NCBI RefSeq assembly: GCF_006715005.1
Contig: NZ_VFMJ01000001.1
Span: 3,162,001-3,226,000 of the forward strand
Reading direction: 5' to 3'
Length of the DNA: 64,000 nt
DNA from: Serratia marcescens
Lineage (GTDB): Bacteria; Pseudomonadota; Gammaproteobacteria; Enterobacterales; Enterobacteriaceae
Positions 57,982 to 64,000 of the stretch are shown here, piece after piece. Made by a program: the position numbers and the translations under genes. The number at the start of each line of letters is the position of its first letter. Positions within the stretch are counted from its first letter, which is position 1. The notes under the pieces are model-generated. The model made no database searches. It was not told the DNA's origin and was given only the letters and a program-made list of their open reading frames with translations.

Positions 57982-59421
57982 ATGAGCACAAATAATATTA
58001 TTAACGCCGCCGCCGATGACGCGGCCATTATGCCGACTATCGCCAATAAAAAAATCCTGATGGGTTTCTGGCACAACTGGGCCGCCGGCGCCAGTGACGG
58101 CTATCAGCAAGGCCAGTTCGCCAATATGAACCTGACCGACATTCCCGCCGAGTACAATGTGGTCGCAGTCGCCTTTATGAAAGGCCAGGGCATCCCGACC
58201 TTCAAGCCTTACAACCTGTCCGACGCCGAGTTCCGCCGCCAGGTTGGCGTGCTGAACGGCCAGGGCCGCGCGGTGCTGATCTCCCTCGGCGGCGCAGACG
58301 CGCATATCGAGCTGAAAACCGGCGACGAAGACAAGTTGAAAGATGAGATTATTCGCCTGGTGGAAGTCTATGGCTTTGACGGCCTGGATATCGATCTGGA
58401 ACAGGCGGCGATCGGCGCCGCCAATAATAAAACCGTCTTGCCTGCGGCATTGAAAAAAGTAAAAGACTATTACGCCGCGCAGGGGAAAAACTTTATTATC
58501 AGCATGGCGCCGGAATTCCCGTATTTACGCACCAACGGCACCTACCTGGATTATATCAACGCCCTCGAAGGCTATTATGACTTTATCGCGCCGCAATATT
58601 ATAACCAGGGTGGCGACGGTATTTGGGTGGACGAACTCAACGCCTGGATCACACAGAATAACGACGCCATGAAAGAGGACTTCCTCTACTACCTGACGGA
58701 AAGCCTGGTCACCGGCACCCGCGGCTATGCAAAGATCCCGGCGGCGAAATTCGTCATCGGTCTGCCGAGCAATAACGATGCCGCCGCCACCGGCTACGTG
58801 GTCAACAAACAGGCGGTGTATAACGCTTTCTCGCGTCTTGACGCCAAAAACCTGTCGATCAAAGGCCTGATGACCTGGTCAATCAACTGGGACAACGGCA
58901 AGAGCAAAGCCGGCGTGGCCTACAACTGGGAGTTCAAAACCCGCTATGCGCCACTGATCCAAGGCGGCGTCACCCCGCCGCCGGGAAAGCCTAATGCGCC
59001 GACGGCGCTGACGGCCTCCGAGCTGGGTGCCACCTCGCTGAAACTGAGCTGGGCCGCCGCCACCGGCGCCTTACCGATCGCCAGCTACACCGTCTACCGC
59101 AACGGCAACCCGATCGGCCAGACCGCCGGCCTGTCGCTGGCCGACAGCGGCCTGACCCCGGCCACCCAGTACAGCTACTTCGTTACCGCAACCGACAGCC
59201 AGGGCAATACCTCGCTGCCGAGCAGCGCGCTGGCGGTTAAAACCGCCAACGACGGCACGCCGCCCGATCCGGGGGCGCCCGAGTGGCAGAACAACCACAG
59301 CTACAAAGCCGGCGACGTGGTGAGTTATAAAGGCAAGAAATACACCTGTATCCAGGCGCACACTTCCAACGCCGGCTGGACGCCGGACGCCGCCTTCACC
59401 CTGTGGCAGCTCATCGCCTAA
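57982..59421 (+). CDS. chiC: Chitinase ChiC (GH18-FnIII-CBM5/12)
   Basis: A 479-residue modular chitinase matching S. marcescens ChiC. The GH18 barrel is about residues 24-325 with the catalytic motif DGLDIDLE at 133-140 (acid Glu140). A fibronectin type III domain follows at about 335-420 (PNAPTALTASELGATSLKLSWAAATG). The C-terminal chitin-binding module is about 429-479 (PEWQNNHSYKAGDVVSYKGKKYTCIQAH, ending in WTPDAAFTLWQLIA). It is a non-processive endochitinase. There is no Sec signal peptide; S. marcescens exports ChiC with the holin/endolysin-type ChiWXYZ system, not encoded here. TGAGG lies 6 bases before the ATG. It stands between nagD and asnB, an insertion relative to E. coli. Confidence 0.97.
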   Translation: MSTNNIINAAADDAAIMPTIANKKILMGFWHNWAAGASDGYQQGQFANMNLTDIPAEYNVVAVAFMKGQGIPTFKPYNLSDAEFRRQVGVLNGQGRAVLISLGGADAHIELKTGDEDKLKDEIIRLVEVYGFDGLDIDLEQAAIGAANNKTVLPAALKKVKDYYAAQGKNFIISMAPEFPYLRTNGTYLDYINALEGYYDFIAPQYYNQGGDGIWVDELNAWITQNNDAMKEDFLYYLTESLVTGTRGYAKIPAAKFVIGLPSNNDAAATGYVVNKQAVYNAFSRLDAKNLSIKGLMTWSINWDNGKSKAGVAYNWEFKTRYAPLIQGGVTPPPGKPNAPTALTASELGATSLKLSWAAATGALPIASYTVYRNGNPIGQTAGLSLADSGLTPATQYSYFVTATDSQGNTSLPSSALAVKTANDGTPPDPGAPEWQNNHSYKAGDVVSYKGKKYTCIQAHTSNAGWTPDAAFTLWQLIA

Positions 59422-59430
59422 TCGCTAATC

Positions 59431-59457
59431 GATTGCCGGTCAAATCGGCCGGCAATC
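59431..59457 (+). repeat. Hairpin after chiC
   Basis: GATTGCCGG and CCGGCAATC (9 bp) with a 9-base loop, 10 bases after the chiC stop. No T-tract follows, so it may protect the message end or work with Rho. Confidence 0.5.
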
Positions 59458-59705
59458 CCGTCATCACGCTAAAAATTGCATAATCGTTAAATTTTCCCGC
59501 CAATAACTGAAAATCCGTTAAAAATCGCAGCCACGCAAACAACTATTTCTCAGCGTATGGCTAAAACGCTTGCATCTCCTGCAGCTTTAGGCGCATTTTC
59601 ATAACCACAGCGCAGCAAAACCGCGTTATCGCTGATGAATCGGCAATGCTGCCCATAACAGTAAAAAACAACATCACAGTCATAAAAGCCCGTTAGGAGA
59701 GTTGT

Positions 59706-61370
59706 ATGTGTTCTATTTTCGGTGTGCTCGATCTGAAGTCCGATCCCGTTGAATTGCGTAAGAAAGCGCTGGAGCTGTCGCGCCTGATGCGCCACCGCGG
59801 CCCGGATTGGTCCGGCGTTTATGCCAGCGACAAAGCCATTTTGGCCCACGAACGCCTGTCGATCGTCGACGTCAACAACGGCGCTCAACCGCTGTACAAC
59901 GCTGCGCACACCCACGTTCTGGCGGTCAACGGCGAAATTTACAACCACCAGGCGCTGCGCCAACAGCTGAGCGACCGCTATGCGTTCCAGACCGGTTCCG
60001 ACTGTGAAGTGATCCTGGCGCTGTATCAGGAGAAAGGCCCGGATTTCCTCGACGATCTGCAAGGCATGTTCGCCTTCGCCCTGTATGACACCGAAAAAGA
60101 CGCCTATCTGATCGGCCGCGATCACCTGGGCATCATCCCGCTGTACATGGGCCACGACGAGTACGGCAACCTGTACGTCGCCTCGGAAATGAAAGCGCTG
60201 GTGCCGGTGTGCCGCACCATCAAAGAATTCCCGGCCGGCAGCTACCTGTGGAGCCAGGACGGTGAGATCCGCGAATACTATCGCCGCGACTGGTTCGATT
60301 ACGACAGCGTCAAAGACAACGTGACCGACGCCGCCGCCCTGCGCACCGCGCTGGAAGAGTCGGTGAAAAGCCACCTGATGTCCGACGTGCCTTACGGCGT
60401 GCTGCTGTCGGGCGGGCTGGACTCCTCGGTCATCTCGGCGATCACCAAGAAGTACGCCGCGCGCCGCGTGGAAGATCAGGAACGCAGCGAAGCCTGGTGG
60501 CCGCAGCTGCACTCCTTCGCCGTTGGCCTGGAAGGCTCGCCGGATCTGCGCGCCGCACAGGAGGTGGCTAACCACCTGGGCACCGTGCACCATGAGATCC
60601 ACTTCACCGTTCAGGAAGGCCTGGACGCCATCCGCGACGTGATTTATCACATCGAAACCTATGACGTCACCACCATTCGCGCCTCGACGCCAATGTACCT
60701 GATGTCGCGAAAAATCAAGGCGATGGGCATCAAAATGGTGCTCTCCGGCGAAGGTGCGGACGAAGTGTTCGGCGGCTACCTCTACTTCCATAAGGCGCCG
60801 GACGCGCGCGAATTCCACGAAGAGACCGTGCGCAAGCTGCTGGCGCTGCATATGTTCGACTGCGCGCGCGCCAACAAGGCGATGTCCGCCTGGGGCGTCG
60901 AAGCCCGCGTGCCGTTCCTGGACAAGAAATTCCTCGACGTGGCGATGCGCATCAACCCGAAAGATAAAATGTGCGGCAACGGCAAAATGGAAAAACACAT
61001 CGTTCGCGAATGTTTCGAATCCTATTTGCCCGCCAGCGTGGCCTGGCGCCAGAAAGAGCAGTTCTCCGACGGCGTCGGTTACAGCTGGATCGACACCTTA
61101 AAAGAGGTCGCTGCGCAGCAAATTAGCGATCAACAGCTCGAAACTGCGCGTTTCCGCTTCCCTTACAACACGCCGACCTCAAAAGAAGGCTACCTGTACC
61201 GCGAGATCTTCGAAGAGCTGTTCCCGTTGCCAAGCGCCGCCGAATGCGTGCCGGGCGGCCCGTCCGTCGCCTGTTCGTCCGCCAAGGCCATAGAATGGGA
61301 TGAATCGTTCAAGAAGATGGACGATCCTTCCGGCCGCGCCGTCGGCGTGCACCAGGCCGCCTATAAATAA
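59706..61370 (+). CDS. asnB: Asparagine synthetase B (glutamine-hydrolysing)
   Basis: A 554-residue enzyme, the same length as E. coli AsnB. Cys2 after Met removal (MCSIFGVLDL) is the glutaminase nucleophile. The N-terminal class II glutaminase includes AVNGEIYNHQ. The synthetase domain has the ATP loop LLSGGLDSSVISA and the segment LSGEGADEVFGGYLYFHKAP. It makes asparagine from aspartate, ATP and glutamine. TTAGGAGAG precedes the ATG. A terminator and the tRNA cluster follow. Confidence 0.98.
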   Translation: MCSIFGVLDLKSDPVELRKKALELSRLMRHRGPDWSGVYASDKAILAHERLSIVDVNNGAQPLYNAAHTHVLAVNGEIYNHQALRQQLSDRYAFQTGSDCEVILALYQEKGPDFLDDLQGMFAFALYDTEKDAYLIGRDHLGIIPLYMGHDEYGNLYVASEMKALVPVCRTIKEFPAGSYLWSQDGEIREYYRRDWFDYDSVKDNVTDAAALRTALEESVKSHLMSDVPYGVLLSGGLDSSVISAITKKYAARRVEDQERSEAWWPQLHSFAVGLEGSPDLRAAQEVANHLGTVHHEIHFTVQEGLDAIRDVIYHIETYDVTTIRASTPMYLMSRKIKAMGIKMVLSGEGADEVFGGYLYFHKAPDAREFHEETVRKLLALHMFDCARANKAMSAWGVEARVPFLDKKFLDVAMRINPKDKMCGNGKMEKHIVRECFESYLPASVAWRQKEQFSDGVGYSWIDTLKEVAAQQISDQQLETARFRFPYNTPTSKEGYLYREIFEELFPLPSAAECVPGGPSVACSSAKAIEWDESFKKMDDPSGRAVGVHQAAYK

Positions 61371-61391
61371 TCGCGCGGTGTTTTCCCTTGG

Positions 61392-61416
61392 GGCGGGCCT
61401 TTTGGCCCGCCTTTTT
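61392..61416 (+). terminator. asnB terminator
   Basis: GGCGGGCC, loop TTTT, GGCCCGCC, then five T residues. It lies 21 bases after the asnB stop. Confidence 0.92.
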
Positions 61417-61521
61417 GTTGCCTTTCCCCCCCGCCAACTGCCTGAATTGCCGATTTTATCGCCATAATGTTCACAACCCAGACAAACGGCGCTTCCGGGC
61501 ACTTTTTCGGGAAAAAACTTG

Positions 61522-61550
61522 TTGACGCAAATCGGTCATATACGCATAAT
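61522..61550 (+). promoter_or_regulatory. Promoter of the tRNA cluster
   Basis: TTGACG (61522-61527) and CATAAT (61545-61550) are 17 bases apart, followed by a GC-rich discriminator (GCGCCCCGC), the pattern of stringently controlled stable-RNA promoters. The first tRNA starts 40 bases after the -10. Confidence 0.85.
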
Positions 61551-61589
61551 GCGCCCCGCAACGCCGATGAAGGCAAAGCAAAAAAAGAG

Positions 61590-61666
61590 GGCTACGTAGC
61601 TCAGCTGGTTAGAGCACATCACTCATAATGATGGGGTCACAGGTTCGAATCCCGTCGTAGCCACCA
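61590..61666 (+). tRNA. metT: tRNA-Met (CAT), elongator
   Basis: A 77-base gene with encoded CCA, anticodon CAT at 61624-61626, acceptor GGCTACG/CGTAGCC and T-loop TTCGAAT. It matches elongator tRNA-Met of the E. coli metT operon. First gene of the cluster Met-Leu-Gln-Gln-Met-Gln. Confidence 0.97.
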
Positions 61667-61682
61667 TCTCTTTTTTGTTTTT

Positions 61683-61767
61683 GCGGGAGTGGCGAAATTG
61701 GTAGACGCACCAGATTTAGGTTCTGGCGCCGCAAGGTGTGCGAGTTCAAGTCTCGCCTCCCGCACCA
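61683..61767 (+). tRNA. leuW: tRNA-Leu (TAG)
   Basis: An 85-base class II tRNA with long variable arm, encoded CCA and anticodon TAG at 61717-61719. Acceptor GCGGGAG pairs with CTCCCGC. It corresponds to E. coli leuW in the same order. Confidence 0.97.
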
Positions 61768-61797
61768 TTTCTCTTCATCGTCGGCGCAGTATGTTGA

Positions 61798-61872
61798 TGG
61801 GGTATCGCCAAGCGGTAAGGCACCGGTTTTTGATACCGGCATTCCCTGGTTCGAATCCAGGTACCCCAGCCA
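61798..61872 (+). tRNA. glnU: tRNA-Gln (TTG), copy 1
   Basis: A 75-base gene with encoded CCA; anticodon TTG at 61830-61832. Acceptor TGGGGTA/TACCCCA with the unpaired-prone first U typical of tRNA-Gln. Identical to the next copy. Confidence 0.97.
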
Positions 61873-61916
61873 TATTCTTTCGGGAATGGGGTTTCAACAT
61901 AAGATTTGTTTGCAGG

Positions 61917-61991
61917 TGGGGTATCGCCAAGCGGTAAGGCACCGGTTTTTGATACCGGCATTCCCTGGTTCGAATCCAGGTACCCCAGCCA
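61917..61991 (+). tRNA. glnW: tRNA-Gln (TTG), copy 2
   Basis: A 75-base gene identical in sequence to copy 1, 44 bases downstream of it. Both would be charged by GlnS from this window. Confidence 0.97.
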
Positions 61992-62032
61992 TAACAAACT
62001 GCTTGCAAATCAAAGAAGTAAAAAGTAACATC

Positions 62033-62109
62033 GGCTACGTAGCTCAGCTGGTTAGAGCACATCACTCATAATGATGGGGTCACAGGTTCAAATCCCGTCG
62101 TAGCCACCA
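62033..62109 (+). tRNA. metU: tRNA-Met (CAT), elongator, copy 2
   Basis: A 77-base gene identical to the first tRNA-Met except for one base in the T-loop (TTCAAAT instead of TTCGAAT), a purine-for-purine change that should not disturb folding. Confidence 0.97.
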
Positions 62110-62113
62110 TAAT

Positions 62114-62188
62114 TGGGGTGTCGCCAAGCGGTAAGGCTCTGGTTTCTGATACCAGCATACCCAGGTTCGAATCCTGGCACCCCAGCCA
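62114..62188 (+). tRNA. glnV: tRNA-Gln (CTG)
   Basis: A 75-base gene with encoded CCA and anticodon CTG at 62146-62148, only 4 bases after the second tRNA-Met. E. coli has two CTG copies here (glnV, glnX); only one is present. Confidence 0.97.
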
Positions 62189-62198
62189 TATTTAGAAA

Positions 62199-62220
62199 AG
62201 CCCGCTTCGGCGGGCTTTTT
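62199..62220. terminator. Terminator of tRNA cluster
   Basis: AGCCCGC, loop TTCG, GCGGGCT, then T residues on the right, and four A residues on the left (62196-62199). It ends the tRNA transcript and could also serve the convergent ubiF. Confidence 0.9.
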
Positions 62221-62276
62221 GCTGTCTGGCGTTCAGCCCATCCTAACGGGCCCAGCCGCAGCTGAGCCCCTGGCGG

Positions 62277-63458
62277 TTACAATCCCAACGCGTACTTCAA
62301 CGCATGCTCTTTCAGCTTGCCCGCCCGCTGCGCGGCCATCAGCGCCAGATTGCGCGCGACGTTCAGCGGCGCCAGGTTATTGCTGAAAGCGGTATAAAAC
62401 AGATCCATGCCGCTCTGCATCAGCAGATTGTCGGTACGGCGGCGACGCTGATAACGCAGCAGTACCGCCTCGCAGCTCCAGTCCTCTCCCTGATCCCGCG
62501 CCTCGCTCAACACGTTCAGTAAGGCATCCACATCGCGATACCCCAGATTGACGCCCTGCCCGGCCAGCGGGTTGATGGTATGCGCCGCATCCCCCAGCAG
62601 CGCCAACCCCGGCAGCACGTAGCGCTGCGCATGACGCCGCGTCAGCGGGAACGATCCGGCAGCGTGCACCTTGACCGGACCCAGTCGTGCCGGGAAAGCG
62701 GTAGCGATTTCGCGCTCCAGCTGCGCCGGCGGCATCGCCTGCAATTGGCGAATGCGCTGCGGGCTGTCATACCACACCAGCGACGCCCAGCTGTCGTACA
62801 GCGGCAGGAAGGCGCGCGGCCCGGACGGGAAGAAGCGCTGCCAGGTCACATCCTGCTGCGGCGCGCCGGTATCGACGGTGATCAACATGCACGCCTGACG
62901 ATATTGCCAGCCGTTGGTGCCGATCGCCGCCAGCTTGCGCACCTGCGAGTGGGCGCCGTCGGCGCCGATAACCAGACGCGTATGCAGCGTTTCGCCGCTG
63001 TCCAGCATCAGTTGCCAGGCATTGTCCGCCCGCTGCAGCGATTGCAGCCTGGCGGGGCACAGCAGCGTCAGGTTGGCGCACTGCGCGAACTGTTGCCACA
63101 GCGCCAGCTGCAGAATGCGGTTTTCCACCATAAAGCCCAGCTCCGGCAGCCCCAGGGACACCGCGTCGAACGCCACGCGCGACGACGCCCACTCCCAGGT
63201 CTCCAGCCGGCGATACGGCGCCGTACGCATCGCCGTCACGGCCTGCCAGGCACCGAGCTGTTTCAGCAACCCCACCGAGGTGCAGCCGATCGCGGAAATG
63301 CGCAGATCCGGCGGGCTTTGTGCCTCGAACGCCTGCGGCGCCTGATGTTCCAGCAACGCCACCGACCAGCCCGCCTGCGCCAGCCCCAGGGCCGCCGCCG
63401 CGCCGACCATGCCGCCACCTACCACCACCGCGTCATACCGATTTTGAGATGTCTTCAT
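62277..63458 (-). CDS. ubiF: UbiF, ubiquinone biosynthesis FAD hydroxylase
   Basis: A 393-residue flavin monooxygenase of the UbiH/UbiF/VisC family. The FAD-binding motif is VVVGGGMVGAAAALGLA at about residues 10-26. The family NADPH/FAD segment is LVIGADGAHSQVRKLA. The second FAD motif is LLGDAAHTINPLAGQGVNLGYRDV. The ending LKEHALKYALGL matches E. coli UbiF. It hydroxylates C6 of the demethoxyubiquinol ring. I chose the ATG at 63458 by homology (E. coli 391 residues); no good ribosome site is visible, and an ATG at 63491 is a possible alternative. It diverges from miaB. Confidence 0.94.
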   Translation of the reverse strand: MKTSQNRYDAVVVGGGMVGAAAALGLAQAGWSVALLEHQAPQAFEAQSPPDLRISAIGCTSVGLLKQLGAWQAVTAMRTAPYRRLETWEWASSRVAFDAVSLGLPELGFMVENRILQLALWQQFAQCANLTLLCPARLQSLQRADNAWQLMLDSGETLHTRLVIGADGAHSQVRKLAAIGTNGWQYRQACMLITVDTGAPQQDVTWQRFFPSGPRAFLPLYDSWASLVWYDSPQRIRQLQAMPPAQLEREIATAFPARLGPVKVHAAGSFPLTRRHAQRYVLPGLALLGDAAHTINPLAGQGVNLGYRDVDALLNVLSEARDQGEDWSCEAVLLRYQRRRRTDNLLMQSGMDLFYTAFSNNLAPLNVARNLALMAAQRAGKLKEHALKYALGL

Positions 63459-63655
63459 ATTGGCTATGTTTTCTGTGTGAATGCTCGCCATCCCACCCGG
63501 CATGGCGTTTTGCGCAGTGTACCGGATTTTCGCTCCGGCTTCAGGTCGCATGCCATTTTCCCCCGCGCTGGTCACAACGGCGGCAAATGATTACAATACG
63601 CGCCCTGCATGTCGCGTAACGCAACTTTCGCTCCGCACTGAGTAATGGCAAGTCA

Positions 63656-64000
63656 ATGACGAAAAAACTACATATCAAAACCTGGGGCTGCCAGATGAAT
63701 GAATACGATTCATCGAAAATGGCCGACCTGTTAAACAGCACGCACGGTTTCGAGTGGACCGAAAACGCCGAAGAGGCGGACGTGCTGTTGCTGAACACCT
63801 GCTCGATCCGTGAAAAGGCGCAGGAGAAAGTTTTCGCCATGCTGGGGCGCTGGCGCTTGCTCAAAGAAAAGAACCCGTCTGTCATCATCGGCGTCGGCGG
63901 TTGCGTAGCCTCGCAAGAAGGCGAGCTGATCCGCAGCCGCGCGCCCTGCGTCGATGTGGTATTCGGCCCGCAGACCCTGCACCGCCTGCCGGAAATGATC
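63656..64000 (+). CDS. miaB: MiaB tRNA methylthiotransferase, N-terminal part
   Basis: The first 115 codons of MiaB ([26 protein letters not shown]). All three cysteines of the N-terminal 4Fe-4S cluster are visible: [15 protein letters not shown] and GVGGCVASQ. The rest, including the radical-SAM domain, is beyond the window edge. It makes 2-methylthio-N6-isopentenyladenosine at tRNA position 37. Start by homology; the ribosome site is weak. Confidence 0.97.
   Translation, partial: MTKKLHIKTWGCQMNEYDSSKMADLLNSTHGFEWTENAEEADVLLLNTCSIREKAQEKVFAMLGRWRLLKEKNPSVIIGVGGCVASQEGELIRSRAPCVDVVFGPQTLHRLPEMI

Noticed and set aside
59422-59705. The chiC-asnB gap examined as an insertion boundary
   Set aside because: No inverted repeats, target duplication or transposase remnant; chiC composition is like its neighbours.
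61798-61991. Exact 75-base direct repeat, considered as a CRISPR or attachment-site duplication
   Set aside because: Both copies are complete tRNA-Gln genes with conserved flanks; there is no spacer series and no integrase nearby.
61689-62071. Several short frames over the tRNA cluster
   Set aside because: They translate tRNA genes; identical peptide repeats arise from the duplicated tRNA-Gln genes.

Overview
This window is chromosomal DNA of a Serratia species, very probably Serratia marcescens. Nearly every protein is a close relative of an Escherichia coli core protein in the tolQ-cyd-suc-sdh-gltA-kdp-seqA-fur-nag-asnB-ubiF-miaB order. On top of that backbone sit chitin genes typical of S. 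marcescens: an 885-residue secreted chitobiase, the chitoporin pair chiPQ, and a signal-less GH18 chitinase of the ChiC type. The DNA is GC-rich with strong third-position GC, so long antisense open frames are abundant and have been left out. No insertion sequence, prophage, CRISPR array or rRNA gene was seen.

Layout. 1-4498 (minus): start of tolR, then tolQ and ybgC, then the cydABX-ybgE cytochrome bd operon, with a 0.68 kb control region upstream of cydA. 5182-7080 (plus): a periplasmic nucleotidase/phosphodiesterase. 7098-16908 (minus): the TCA-cycle block sdhCDAB-sucABCD, with hairpins at most junctions and a terminator after sucD. 17639-18931 (plus): gltA, diverging from sdhC across a 0.73 kb control region. 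18989-24711 (minus): nei preceded by a likely operon pxpB-pxpC-pxpA-DUF969-DUF979-pcp, read here as a pyroglutamate (5-oxoproline) release, uptake and conversion system. 24771-29290 (minus): ybgI, a periplasmic cAMP-type phosphodiesterase, phrB, a DUF523-DUF1722 ybgA, and ybfA. 29732-37669 (plus): kdpFABC and kdpDE potassium uptake genes, separated by an intrinsic terminator. 37697-41095 (minus): a DUF3861 gene and a His-rich PadR regulator behind three palindromic operators, then pgm and seqA. 41332-44217 (plus): ybfF, ybfE, fldA, a shortened uof and fur. 44463-53432 (minus): chb, chiQ, chiP, glnS and nagE. 53767-61370 (plus): nagBACD, chiC and asnB. 61590-62188 (plus): six tRNA genes (Met, Leu, Gln, Gln, Met, Gln). 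62277-63458 (minus): ubiF. From 63656 (plus): miaB, running off the window.

How the genes work together. The chitin and amino-sugar genes form a near-complete path. ChiC cuts chitin, ChiP admits oligosaccharides, Chb makes GlcNAc, NagE imports and phosphorylates it, and NagA and NagB turn it into fructose-6-phosphate. NagC-type operators and a ChiX sRNA target lie at the expected places. Succinate dehydrogenase, 2-oxoglutarate dehydrogenase, succinyl-CoA synthetase and citrate synthase cover much of the TCA cycle, next to the bd oxidase that ends a respiratory chain.

The strongest leads beyond routine annotation are: the proposed DUF969/DUF979 pyroglutamate permease; the PadR/DUF3861 switch with three evenly spaced operators, one of them inside the promoter spacer; two long inverted repeats sharing GAACCT ends that flank the sdh operon; and the terminator between kdpC and kdpD.
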